A stretch of 46,941 nt of DNA, taken from Acidobacteriota bacterium (GTDB lineage: Bacteria; Acidobacteriota; Terriglobia; Bryobacterales; Bryobacteraceae). A program made the translations under genes and the position numbers. This document shows, in pieces, positions 8,054-16,123 of the stretch. Location of the stretch: contig QHXW01000175.1 of assembly GCA_003223115.1 (NCBI GenBank), positions 1-46,941 of the forward strand, given 5' to 3'. How positions within the stretch are numbered: position 1 is the stretch's first letter; each line of letters starts with the position of its first letter. Below the pieces are notes generated by a model. That model was given only the letters and a program-made list of their open reading frames with translations. It searched no databases and was not told where the DNA came from.

Positions 8054-9061
8054 TCATCCGCGACACTCTTCCCACTGACGGGATTCGACCGAGCGCACGA
8101 GGGCATCGATTACCACCATATTGCAGATGCTCGATTCGAGCGGCACCGGCACTTCACCGCCCTCGAGCACGGCACGCGAAAACAGATCGCCCTGAATGGT
8201 GTATTGATCGCAAGCGGGGATCGTGTGCGTCTCGATGCCCGAGCCGAGCAGATCGCGGCCGTCGTCCACGAAAATGCGGGAGGGGCGATCGGGAAACGTG
8301 TTGAAAGGAATCTCGAGTTCAACGCGGCCCCGCGTGCCGAAAATCTGCACTCGCTGATAGGGGACAAGCTGCGTACTGCAAGTGAAGACGGACTGGCCGG
8401 AGGAAAAATCGAGCATCGCTGAAGTCAGACGGTCGACCTTTAATTGCGGATCTCGTTCCATCAATGCCAGCGCGCGCCGCGGCTCCTGGTCAAAGATCAA
8501 ACGCGAAATGAAGATCGGATAGCAGCCGATGTCCATCAACGCGCCACCCCCGTAATCGAGGATGTTGCGGATGTTGGCGGGGTTGGCGTTCGAGTAGCTG
8601 AAAAATCCCGCGATGGACCGCAAGTCGCCGATGCGCCCGCCACGAATCAGCTCAATCGCTTTCAACCATTGCGGGTGCGTGCGCACCATGAACGCCTCGC
8701 CGATTTTCACGCCGGTGCGATCGCGCGCGTCACGCAATTGCCTGGCCTCAACCACTGAGAGCCCGATGGGCTTCTCGCATAACACGTGCTTGCCGGCTTC
8801 GGCGGCTTTGATGGACCAGGGCACGTGCAAATGGTTGGGCAGGGGGTTGTAGATGGCTTCAACGTCGCCATCGGCCAGCAGTTCCTCGTAACTGCCCACG
8901 GCTCTGGCAATACCGAAATCGCGCGCGGCTTTTTCAGCTTTGGCGCGGTCGCGGGACGCGATAGCCATGATTTCCGATCGCTCGCCCCCCTGCATCGCAG
9001 GTATGACTTTCTTGACTGCGATCCCGGCGACTCCCAGGACACCCCATCGAAGTTTGCGCAT
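8054..9061 (-). CDS. Gfo/Idh/MocA family oxidoreductase
   Basis: This is a 335-residue NAD(P)-dependent oxidoreductase of the glucose-fructose oxidoreductase / inositol dehydrogenase family. The N-terminal Rossmann domain is clear (WGVLGVAGIA, residues 6-15). EKPIG, the motif carrying the catalytic lysine, is near residue 96. The C-terminal GFO_IDH_MocA substrate domain follows (GGGALMDIGCYPI). Members act on sugars, inositols or dehydrate sugar derivatives, and the substrate here cannot be read from sequence. The ATG at 9061 gives a standard N-terminus. It appears monocistronic, flanked by the decaying gene on one side and a 154-nt gap on the other, and there is a TAGAAT box on the minus strand at 9135-9140. 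Confidence 0.9.
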   Translation of the reverse strand: MRKLRWGVLGVAGIAVKKVIPAMQGGERSEIMAIASRDRAKAEKAARDFGIARAVGSYEELLADGDVEAIYNPLPNHLHVPWSIKAAEAGKHVLCEKPIGLSVVEARQLRDARDRTGVKIGEAFMVRTHPQWLKAIELIRGGRIGDLRSIAGFFSYSNANPANIRNILDYGGGALMDIGCYPIFISRLIFDQEPRRALALMERDPQLKVDRLTSAMLDFSSGQSVFTCSTQLVPYQRVQIFGTRGRVELEIPFNTFPDRPSRIFVDDGRDLLGSGIETHTIPACDQYTIQGDLFSRAVLEGGEVPVPLESSICNMVVIDALVRSVESRQWEECRG

Positions 9062-9215
9062 TGAAATTAGCCTTGCCGTTTGAGATCTCGCGCCAATTCG
9101 AAACGCTCCCTCGGCGGCAAGAATGATTATTCTTATTCTACATGCCCGGAGAGGCAGGAGGAGTCAGGAGTAAGGAGTCAGAATACAGGAGGGGTAGAAG
9201 CGGGAGCCGACAAAA

Positions 9216-10058
9216 TTAGTGCGGTCCTGAGGACGGGGGAGGTGGTGGTGGCGGTGGAGGTGGTGGTGGCGTCTGACCGCCCTTATCACCTAACCCGCCG
9301 CCTGTGCCGCCTCCGGTACCGCCGCCAGCGCCGCCGGAGGATGGGTGTGTGCCGACACCGCGGTAAACCACTCCATAGAGCGCGTCCGCCGCGGCTCGTA
9401 GCGCGCCGCTCAGGATCCCGCCGCGATCCACACTCTTCGCTGCCAGCGGTTGATTCTTGAAGACGCGAATCCATTCACCCGCATTGAGAACTTTGGCATC
9501 GCCTCGGGGCAGAAGCGCGTGCTGCACCGCCACCTGTCCTTCTTCAACGACGATGACGGAGGTGGCGTCTTCATCTTCAACATTGACGTAGAAAACTGTG
9601 CCGCGCACGGAAATGACCGCGGTGGGCGTGCGGACTTTGTTGTAATTGGGCTGCCCGCCGATTTTCTGGATCTGGATTTTTACCCGGCCGAGAAATACTT
9701 CCAGCAGATCCTGCCAATTGCCGGGATTATCGCGGAAAACCACGCGGGAATTTTGGAAAACTTCGAAGGTGCTGCCATCGGCCACTTGAAAAACGGCATA
9801 ACCTTCAGCGCCAGTGACGATGATTTGTTTGGGTGAGACTGAATCGCCGACGTGCAGGACCCAGTGGGTAGCGTCACGGAAGACCGATACCTGTCCAATT
9901 AGAGTGACGACTTTGGCGGCGCCTTCCGCTTGTTGTGCAGCGCTTTCCGTTTGGGCGGCCGCTCTGATGGTGCACACGCCGAGACACAAAGCCGCCACGA
10001 CAAGCAGCCTGCTCCCAAGCCCGTAAACACAGGGCACACCTGTACTTCTCCGAGACAC
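9216..10058 (-). CDS. secreted FecR-domain protein with poly-proline tail
   Basis: This 280-residue protein has a signal peptide (the hydrophobic run RLLVVAALCLGVCTIRAAAQ) followed by a FecR-type domain. That domain includes VTLIGQVSVFRDATHW, then VTGAEGYAVFQVADGSTFEV and TPTAVISVRGTVFYVNV. FecR domains in acidobacteria occur in exported proteins and are probable surface or periplasmic modules. They are not always anti-sigma sensors, and no TonB receptor or sigma gene is adjacent. The C-terminus is low complexity: glycine/threonine repeats (GGGTGGGTGGG) then twelve consecutive prolines. The tail may span the peptidoglycan or act as a flexible anchor (inference). The ATG at 10058 opens a somewhat long n-region. 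A start at a later codon is possible. Confidence 0.75.
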   Translation of the reverse strand: MSRRSTGVPCVYGLGSRLLVVAALCLGVCTIRAAAQTESAAQQAEGAAKVVTLIGQVSVFRDATHWVLHVGDSVSPKQIIVTGAEGYAVFQVADGSTFEVFQNSRVVFRDNPGNWQDLLEVFLGRVKIQIQKIGGQPNYNKVRTPTAVISVRGTVFYVNVEDEDATSVIVVEEGQVAVQHALLPRGDAKVLNAGEWIRVFKNQPLAAKSVDRGGILSGALRAAADALYGVVYRGVGTHPSSGGAGGGTGGGTGGGLGDKGGQTPPPPPPPPPPPPSSGPH

Positions 10059-10192
10059 GTTCGCCCCCTTAGTCTAGCATCAAAGTTGCATTTGCAAGTT
10101 AGGAGCCGCAAAAATTAATTGAGATAACTTTCGTAAATACAACACTTTTGAAGAGTACATGAGCCATTGCTGCGGTAAAATAGGACACGTTG

Positions 10193-12088
10193 ATGTGTCA
10201 GGGTGATACAGGCGTGCCGGCCTTCAAGCTGCTGCTCGGTAGTGCGTTGGTGTGTGGCTTGGCGCTGGGCCAGACCGCACCGCCTTCCCAACGGCTGGAC
10301 TGGCGTAAGGTCGGGTCGAGTTCGGTCGATCTGATGCTGGCGGCGCCGGCAACTGGTCCGGTGGATTCGGTATGGTTCGCTCCGGACGGGCGGACGCTAT
10401 TTGCGCGCACGCGCTCCGGGAAAGCCTTCGAGACCGTCGATTTCGAGAACTGGACTCTATCGACAAATCCACCGCCGCGGTCAGATAATTCCGCAACAGT
10501 TGGTGTCGAGCGGCTGCCGGCGTCGGGTGCCGTATTGCGCGGCGACGCACGGCATCTCTATGCGCTCGACGCTCATCTGTATGTCTCTGAAGATGGCGGC
10601 CGTTCATGGACAAATCTAACAGCGTACCGCAATGAATCGGTGATCGGTCCGAACCAGCGGGACCTTGCGGTGTCACCGGCTGATCCGAATGACGTCGTCG
10701 TAGCGAATGAGCGCGGTGTGTGGCGTTCGCTCGACGGTGGGCTCTCATGGACCGGTCTGAATCAATTCCTTCCGAACTTGATGGTTCGCAGTATTCTCGA
10801 GCCGCCTGCCGACGGCCGAGGAATGGAAATCGAAGTGGACGGCGTAGGCGCGTTGGAACTGCAACCGTCGAGCGGAGCACAAAGCGTGTGGCGGCCAGTC
10901 AGAAATGCCGCGTTGGAACGCCAGGCCCAACTGCAGCGCACTTATTCGATGGCCATCGGCACCGAGATCACCGCCAGTGCCGCGGCCGGCGATGTCGTCT
11001 ATACCGGAGCCGCTGACGGCCGGATCTGGATCTCGGTGGATCGGGCACGCACATGGACTCTCTCGCGGAGTCTCACTGGCGGACCCGTCACCAGCCTGTT
11101 TGTGGACCCACAGGCGCCGCGCGTGGCCCTGGCGACTTTGGGCGGATCAGGCGCGCACGTGCTGCGCACGACGAATAGCGGTGGCTTCTGGGATGACCTG
11201 AGCAGCAACCTGCCGGACGCTCCCGCGCATGCAGTGGCTGCGGAGCGGATTTCGAGCGCGGTTTACGTGGCAACGGATCGCGGTGTTTATTTCGCTCACG
11301 AAGATCTGGAAGCTCCGGCCCAACCAACGAACTGGACGCTACTGGGCGGCAACTTGCCGGCGGCCCGAGCCACGGCAGTGGAGCTCGGAGCGGCTGGCTA
11401 TCAGCTCTACGTGGGTTTGGAAGGTTATGGGATCTACGCGGCGGCGGCTCCGCACCGGCGCCAGTTGCTTAAGCTGGTCAATGCCGCGGATCTCAGCGCG
11501 CGTGCGGCGGCTCCGGGTTCGCTGGTCAGCGTGTTGGGCGGACCGGTGAAGTCGGCGCGTGCAGGCGATCTGAATTTTCCGGTTCTGGCATCGTCGCAAA
11601 CGGGGGCGCAGATTCAGGTTCCCTTCGAAGTGACCGGGTCTTCGGTGTCGTTGGCGCTCGAGGCGGAACTGGGCCGCGTTACGCTGGGCCTTCCGGTGCA
11701 GCCGACGTCTCCTGCCATTTTTGTGGATCGCGACGGTGCGCCCATGCTGCTCGACGCGGACAACGGCCTCATGTTGGACGCCGGCAACACCGCACACTCG
11801 AACGCGCGCATCCAGGTGCTCTCCACCGGCCTGGGCCGCGTGAAGCCGGATTGGGCGACTGGTATCCCGGCGCCGCTCGAAAATCCGCCCGCGGTGGTAG
11901 CTACGGTTCGGGCGTATCTGGACGGTGCGCCGGTTGCGGTCACCCGCGCCACGCTGGCTCCCGGCTATGTCGGATTTTACTTGATTGAATTACAAGTGCC
12001 GGCTGTCGTGAACTCAGGTCCGGCGGATCTTTACCTCACCGCGGAAGGCCACGAAAGTAACCACGTGCGGCTTTATCTGGAACCCTAG
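10193..12088 (+). CDS. secreted BNR/sialidase-fold protein with TIGR03437 C-terminus
   Basis: This exported protein of about 631 residues has a signal-like hydrophobic segment (AFKLLLGSALVCGLALG). A beta-propeller region follows with recurring Asp-box-like motifs (SEDGGRSWTNL, SLDGGLSWTGL, SVDRARTWTLS, TTNSGGFWDDL), the signature of BNR/sialidase-type propellers. The last 220 or so residues form the Solibacter-type module TIGR03437 (NAADLSARAAAPGSLVSVLG, then STGLGRVKPDWATG). The propeller lacks obvious sialidase catalytic arginines, so a binding or structural role is as likely as catalysis. ATG 10193 is preferred to the TTG at 10190. TAAAAT at 10176-10181 ends 11 nt before the start. It is divergent from the FecR gene. 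Confidence 0.75.
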   Translation: MCQGDTGVPAFKLLLGSALVCGLALGQTAPPSQRLDWRKVGSSSVDLMLAAPATGPVDSVWFAPDGRTLFARTRSGKAFETVDFENWTLSTNPPPRSDNSATVGVERLPASGAVLRGDARHLYALDAHLYVSEDGGRSWTNLTAYRNESVIGPNQRDLAVSPADPNDVVVANERGVWRSLDGGLSWTGLNQFLPNLMVRSILEPPADGRGMEIEVDGVGALELQPSSGAQSVWRPVRNAALERQAQLQRTYSMAIGTEITASAAAGDVVYTGAADGRIWISVDRARTWTLSRSLTGGPVTSLFVDPQAPRVALATLGGSGAHVLRTTNSGGFWDDLSSNLPDAPAHAVAAERISSAVYVATDRGVYFAHEDLEAPAQPTNWTLLGGNLPAARATAVELGAAGYQLYVGLEGYGIYAAAAPHRRQLLKLVNAADLSARAAAPGSLVSVLGGPVKSARAGDLNFPVLASSQTGAQIQVPFEVTGSSVSLALEAELGRVTLGLPVQPTSPAIFVDRDGAPMLLDADNGLMLDAGNTAHSNARIQVLSTGLGRVKPDWATGIPAPLENPPAVVATVRAYLDGAPVAVTRATLAPGYVGFYLIELQVPAVVNSGPADLYLTAEGHESNHVRLYLEP

Positions 12089-12120
12089 TCCCCGGCGCGT
12101 TCAGAGGGAAAATCACCACA

Positions 12121-12152
12121 AAAACTAAAAGAGCCGCCTCGTGGGGCGGCTC
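12121..12152 (-). terminator. intrinsic terminator of the cold-shock gene
   Basis: GAGCCGCC (12131-12138) and GGCGGCTC (12145-12152) form a perfect 8-bp stem with a 6-nt loop. Read on the minus strand the stem is followed by TTTTAGTTTT (12121-12130), the usual U-rich tract. It lies 30 nt after the csp stop codon. Confidence 0.85.
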
Positions 12153-12181
12153 CTGGGTGTTTGAAAACTCCGGCGGAATTT

Positions 12182-12385
12182 CTAGGTACGGTTTACGTTC
12201 TCAGCCTGCAGTCCCTTGGGTCCCTGCTTGACTTCGAACTCCACCTCCGAGCCTTCATCCAGAGTCCGATATCCATTGGCTTGGATGGCCGAGAAATGCA
12301 CAAACACATCGTCGCCACTGGTGCGCTGGATAAATCCATAACCCTTGGCGGCATTAAACCACTTCACTACACCTTTTTCTTTCAC
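12182..12385 (-). CDS. csp: cold-shock protein (CspA family)
   Basis: This is a single cold-shock domain protein of 67 residues that binds single-stranded nucleic acid and acts as an RNA chaperone. The motifs are unmistakable: [16 protein letters not shown] (RNP1 region), then DVFVHFSAI (RNP2) and the C-terminal [17 protein letters not shown]. The frame is open to 12418, but the real start is GTG 12385. AGGAG (12394-12398, complement) lies 8 nt upstream of it, and family members begin exactly at this K-rich stretch. It has its own promoter (12513-12541), a leader of roughly 120 nt with a terminator-like hairpin, and a strong intrinsic terminator downstream, so it forms a complete monocistronic unit with likely RNA-level control. 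Confidence 0.93.
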   Translation of the reverse strand: MKEKGVVKWFNAAKGYGFIQRTSGDDVFVHFSAIQANGYRTLDEGSEVEFEVKQGPKGLQAENVNRT

Positions 12386-12435
12386 TACGAATTCTCCTAA
12401 GCACTGGTTCACCGCCATCCGGGAGCCCTAAGACA

Positions 12436-12463
12436 CAAAAAGCCGCGACGCAAGTGTCGCAGC
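12436..12463 (-). promoter_or_regulatory. terminator-like hairpin in csp leader
   Basis: Read on the minus strand, GCTGCGAC (12463-12456) and GTCGCGGC (12449-12442) pair over 8 bp (one G-U) around a 6-nt loop. TTTTTG (12441-12436) follows at once. This is the shape of an intrinsic terminator, yet it sits between the csp promoter and its ribosome-binding site, 44 nt before AGGAG. It could be a transcription attenuator or a cold-responsive leader structure. Confidence 0.6.
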
Positions 12464-12512
12464 TTCAATTAGTTGGGTAGGAGGGCGAACAACCATTTCA
12501 AACTGCCTTTGT

Positions 12513-12541
12513 ATTCTCTCAGACAAGCACTGCATGGTCAA
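12513..12541 (-). promoter_or_regulatory. sigma-70-type promoter of csp
   Basis: On the minus strand TTGACC (12541-12536) and GAGAAT (12518-12513) are separated by exactly 17 nt. This predicts a transcription start near 12506 and a leader of about 120 nt before the GTG at 12385. Confidence 0.55.
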
Positions 12542-12640
12542 GTAGGAATTAGTCTCTTCTATTACCTACCATTACCTAGTTTGAGTGTAGGAATATTCCG
12601 GGCTTTGAAGACCGTCGGCTGTTGGCATACTCTGTGGAAA

Positions 12641-13549
12641 TTGACAGAAGATCGCATTCTCGGCCGGGTCCGCCGCAAAGTGAGCTTGCCGCGCGGTTCG
12701 GAGCTGGTGGCGGGCATCGGTGATGACTGCGCTGTAGTTCGTCCGCGAGGTGCGCGCGAGGATCTGCTGTTTACGACAGACCTCCTAGTTGAGAACGTGC
12801 ATTTCACGCGCACCACGCACCCGCCCGAAGTGGTGGGCCGGAAGGCGTTGGCGCGAGGTTTGAGCGACATTGCGGCCATGGGAGGTGAACCGCGCTTCTG
12901 TCTGTTGTCCCTCGTGGCGCCGCAATGGACGGATCAAACCTGGATCCGGCGGTTCTATGAGGGTCTACTAGCTTTCTCGGATCGAACACATACGCCACTT
13001 GCGGGCGGCGACCTGGCGTGTGGCAGAAATTTCGCTTGCGACATCGTGGTGGCCGGAGCCGTGCCGCGTGGGCAGGCACTCTTGCGCAGCGGAGCAAAAC
13101 CAGGCGATAGCATCTATGTATCAGGAGCGCTGGGCGGCTCTGCTCTAGGGCTGCGCACCGGGAAAGGTCCAGCGTGGAAGCGGCACCTGAAGCCCGAACC
13201 GCGGCTCGAACTGGGCAGGTATTTGCGTTGGCGGCTCCGCGCCACAGCGGCCATGGACTTGAGCGACGGCCTGTCGCTCGACCTGCACCGCATGTGCATG
13301 GCTTCGGGCGTTTCCGCGTCAATCGGACCGCCACCAGTGTTTCCGGGCGCCGGCCTTGAGGACGCTCTGCACGGTGGCGAAGACTACGAACTGTTGTTTA
13401 CGGCTTCGTCGCGGGTCCGGGTTCCCGCTCGTTACAAAGGTCTGCCGCTCACGCGCATCGGCAGCATTCATCGGGGACGCGCCGGCGACGTTTTCTCATC
13501 TGGGCGTCCGCTCGCCGTTCTCGGCTACGATCATTTCAGGCGCAAATGA
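12641..13549 (+). CDS. thiL: thiamine-monophosphate kinase
   Basis: ThiL phosphorylates thiamine monophosphate to the active cofactor thiamine diphosphate. The 302-residue product has the AIR-synthase-like fold hallmarks: GIGDDCAVV, the metal-binding DLLVENVHF, GLSDIAAMGG, AGGDLA, MDLSDGLSLDL and LHGGEDYELLF near the C-terminus. Upstream in-frame sequence (from 12473) is not ThiL-like. TTG 12641 gives the usual TEDRIL opening and is the only plausible initiator there. A possible promoter, TTGAAG (12605-12610) and TACTCT (12628-12633) with a 17-nt spacer, would put the transcript start almost on this codon. The stop overlaps the next gene's ATG (ATGA), so the downstream methyltransferase is probably translationally coupled. 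Confidence 0.9.
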   Translation: MTEDRILGRVRRKVSLPRGSELVAGIGDDCAVVRPRGAREDLLFTTDLLVENVHFTRTTHPPEVVGRKALARGLSDIAAMGGEPRFCLLSLVAPQWTDQTWIRRFYEGLLAFSDRTHTPLAGGDLACGRNFACDIVVAGAVPRGQALLRSGAKPGDSIYVSGALGGSALGLRTGKGPAWKRHLKPEPRLELGRYLRWRLRATAAMDLSDGLSLDLHRMCMASGVSASIGPPPVFPGAGLEDALHGGEDYELLFTASSRVRVPARYKGLPLTRIGSIHRGRAGDVFSSGRPLAVLGYDHFRRK

Positions 13550-14571
13550 GCCAGCCACAAACCGCACTTCCAGATCCCACTCCCGTCATCGACCTGATTG
13601 AAGCTTTTCGCCGCTCGAAAACCATGTTTGCGGCGGTGGAGCTGGGAATATTCGACGAGCTCGAAAAAGGTCCCGTGACTGCAGCCATGCTGTCAGCTCA
13701 ACTGGGCGCGGATGCCGGAGCACTCGAACGGCTGCTCGATGCCTGCGTTGGTCTGGGCTTCATTGAAAAGCGCGAAACTCAGTATATTAACCTGCCGATC
13801 GCACAGACTTATCTGTGTCGCGCCAGCGAACGCACTCTGGCGGGATACATTCTTTACTCCAGTAAGGTGCTCTTTCCGCTGTGGGCGCATCTGGCGGACG
13901 CCGTGCGCGAGGGAATCCACAGGTGGAAGCAGGCTTTCAATCTGGAGGGTCCGATTTTCGACCACTTTTTCCGGAACGATGAAGCCATGCGCACGTTCAT
14001 CCTCGGCATGCACGGTTTCGGTGTTTTGAGTTCGCCCGCGGTGGTGGCGGCTTTCGATCTGTCACGTTTTCGCAAGCTGGTGGACTTGGGCGGCGCGACG
14101 GGACATCTGGCGATTGCGGCGTGTGAGCGATACCCGGACCTGCGGGCAGCTGTGTTCGATTTACCGCGCGTGATCGAAGCGGCTGGTCAACAAGTGAACC
14201 GCTCGCCCGCGGCTTCCCGCGTCGAACTGATCGCCGGCGATTTTTTCAAAGGACCGCTGCCTCATGCGGACCTGTTCGCCATAGGCCGTATTCTGCATGA
14301 TTGGTCGGAAGACAAGATCCGGACACTGCTCCGGAAAATTTACGGCCAGTTGCCAAAAGGTGGCGGGCTGCTGGTTGCCGAGAAACTGCTCCATGACGAC
14401 AAGAACGGTCCGACGCCAGCCCACATGCAGTCGCTCAATATGCTGGTATGCACGGAAGGCACAGAGCGCTCACTGCTGGAATACCGCGCGCTTCTGGAAG
14501 AGGCCGGATTCATGAAAGTGGAAGGCCGCTCTACCGGGGCGCCACTCGATGCGGTGCTGGCCGTGAAGTAG
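13546..14571 (+). CDS. SAM-dependent O-methyltransferase (family 2)
   Basis: This is a 341-residue methyltransferase of the plant-type O-methyltransferase / acetylserotonin methyltransferase family. The N-terminal winged-helix dimerisation domain is visible (FDELEKGPVTAAMLSAQLGA). The SAM-binding motif LVDLGGATGHLAIA follows, then RVELIAGDFF and the catalytic-region RILHDWSEDK, in which the histidine is the usual general base, and PKGGGLLVAEKLL. Typical substrates are small phenolic or polyketide-like molecules. None can be assigned here and no biosynthetic cluster surrounds it. The gene overlaps thiL by 4 nt, an arrangement that suggests co-expression, although no shared pathway is obvious. 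Confidence 0.88.
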   Translation: MSQPQTALPDPTPVIDLIEAFRRSKTMFAAVELGIFDELEKGPVTAAMLSAQLGADAGALERLLDACVGLGFIEKRETQYINLPIAQTYLCRASERTLAGYILYSSKVLFPLWAHLADAVREGIHRWKQAFNLEGPIFDHFFRNDEAMRTFILGMHGFGVLSSPAVVAAFDLSRFRKLVDLGGATGHLAIAACERYPDLRAAVFDLPRVIEAAGQQVNRSPAASRVELIAGDFFKGPLPHADLFAIGRILHDWSEDKIRTLLRKIYGQLPKGGGLLVAEKLLHDDKNGPTPAHMQSLNMLVCTEGTERSLLEYRALLEEAGFMKVEGRSTGAPLDAVLAVK

Positions 14572-14668
14572 AAGAAGCCGAATGAGTGTGAGAAGCGCCT
14601 GAATTGACTTGCGTTGCGGATCACCGCTAATATCGGAGTTTGGTTGAACCTGAACGACTAGACGCCCG

Positions 14669-16123
14669 ATGGTAGGTTCTCCCAGGACAACTTGGCGGCT
14701 TCTGGCCCTCATGGGTTTCATCTTGCTGCTGCCAACCAGCCCCTGCCGGGCTTCCGCTTTTACAATCCACGAACTTGGCGCGCGGGCCGTAGGATTGGGC
14801 GGCGCGTTCATTGGCGTAGCCGATGACGGCTCGGCGCTGTACTATAATCCCGCCGGTATTGCTTTCCAGCCTGGAACCCGGTTTCAAATGGAAGCCCTCG
14901 TGGTGCACGGACAATTCCGCTTCGTCCCTTCCGAGGCTCCCCCGGGAACCGTCTTCGGGAAGGAAGGTTATGACGGATACATCAAGCCCAAGTACATCGT
15001 GTTGCCGAACATGTATATGACCAAGCAGTTGGGCGCGAAATGGACCGCCGGTCTCGGCTTGTTTGCGCCCTTCGGACTTGGCGCGAATTGGACCAACTTC
15101 AAAGACAGCGATGCGAAGGAAATCAAATTCGTGGGCCGTTACGCGACCAGCCGTCCGAAGATGGAGTCCATCTGGATACAGCCGACCGTCGCGTGCAGAT
15201 TGAGTGACAACTTGAGCTTCGCCGTTGGCCTGGCCCTGGTCCACACGCATGTCTTGCTCGAGCAGAGCGTCCTGAATCCCTATGACGACGGCAGGACGTT
15301 CGGAGAGCAGGTCTCGCCGAAGATCTTCCCGGCAGAGGACGCGAAGCTGGGAGGCAACATCGTCGCGCGGCTGCTTCCCGAGGGGCGGTCGCGATTCGCC
15401 GGCGTGTCGAACAATATCGGCGGCACGGCCGGTCTGCTTTGGAGGGTTGCAAACAAGAAGGTCCGGATCGGTCTGGTCTATCGGACGGCGGTGGTCCAGC
15501 ATTTCGACGGCAAGTCGTCGTTCGCGTTCACGCAAAACTACGCGTTGAAGCCGTTCGTGGGGTTGTCGAAATTCGCTGAATTATTCCCCGGCCAGCGCGC
15601 GAGGGTGACTTTCCCGACGCCGGGCACCTACGGATTCGGGATCGCCACCACGGCCATCGGCAAGAACCTTTTCGCCATGGATGTCCAGTTTCAGGATTAT
15701 CAACGGCTGAAGTATGTCGTTCTGAACTTCACCAAGACCGTTGATACGGCGACTCCCGCCGAGTTGCGTTTGCAGTTCGACTTCCGAAACGCCCTTGCGG
15801 TCCGCTTCGGGTGGGCACGGCCCATGAAAGGTTTCACCGTGCGGGCAGGCATGGCGTTTGACGGATCGCCGGTGCCGGAAAAGAGCGTCGGGCCGCTGTG
15901 GCCCGACAGCACGCGCTACAATTTTGGCGGCGGCATTTCCAAGCAGATTCGCAACAAAGAGATTTCCGTTTTTTATCAGGCCACCCAGTTCCTCAACCGA
16001 ACCACCGATGTTGCTGCGAACGCCAAGCAGTTTACCAACGGCCAGTACAACAATTTCGCACAGCTAGTGGGAATCTCGATGCGCCTTCGAAACGGAGGCG
16101 GCAACCTCGAGTTCGGACCATGA
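14669..16123 (+). CDS. OmpP1/FadL-type outer-membrane transport protein
   Basis: This 484-residue outer-membrane protein has a signal peptide (RLLALMGFILLLPTSPCRASA) and the FadL/TodX N-terminal signature (GARAVGLGGAFIGVADDGSA, then YYNPAGIAF). A long series of amphipathic beta strands follows that would form a 14-stranded barrel for hydrophobic substrate uptake (fatty acids, aromatics). The C-terminal strand ends MRLRNGGGNLEFGP, slightly unusual because it lacks a terminal aromatic. It is the first gene of a three-gene operon. Its TGA overlaps the ATG of the SGNH-like gene by 4 nt. The pairing of a FadL-type barrel with an SGNH/GDSL-like exported protein suggests processing or binding of a lipophilic ligand at the cell surface. 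Confidence 0.88.
   Translation: MVGSPRTTWRLLALMGFILLLPTSPCRASAFTIHELGARAVGLGGAFIGVADDGSALYYNPAGIAFQPGTRFQMEALVVHGQFRFVPSEAPPGTVFGKEGYDGYIKPKYIVLPNMYMTKQLGAKWTAGLGLFAPFGLGANWTNFKDSDAKEIKFVGRYATSRPKMESIWIQPTVACRLSDNLSFAVGLALVHTHVLLEQSVLNPYDDGRTFGEQVSPKIFPAEDAKLGGNIVARLLPEGRSRFAGVSNNIGGTAGLLWRVANKKVRIGLVYRTAVVQHFDGKSSFAFTQNYALKPFVGLSKFAELFPGQRARVTFPTPGTYGFGIATTAIGKNLFAMDVQFQDYQRLKYVVLNFTKTVDTATPAELRLQFDFRNALAVRFGWARPMKGFTVRAGMAFDGSPVPEKSVGPLWPDSTRYNFGGGISKQIRNKEISVFYQATQFLNRTTDVAANAKQFTNGQYNNFAQLVGISMRLRNGGGNLEFGP

Noticed and set aside
9238-9276. G/T-rich low-complexity tract as a repeat element
   Set aside because: It encodes the poly-proline tail of the FecR protein and needs no separate explanation.
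10720-11016. Long shadow frames within the BNR protein and other genes
   Set aside because: They arise from high GC content and overlap confidently assigned genes.
12473-12640. N-terminal extension of ThiL in the open frame
   Set aside because: The stretch is not ThiL-like and overlaps the csp promoter region. The family start fits TTG 12641.
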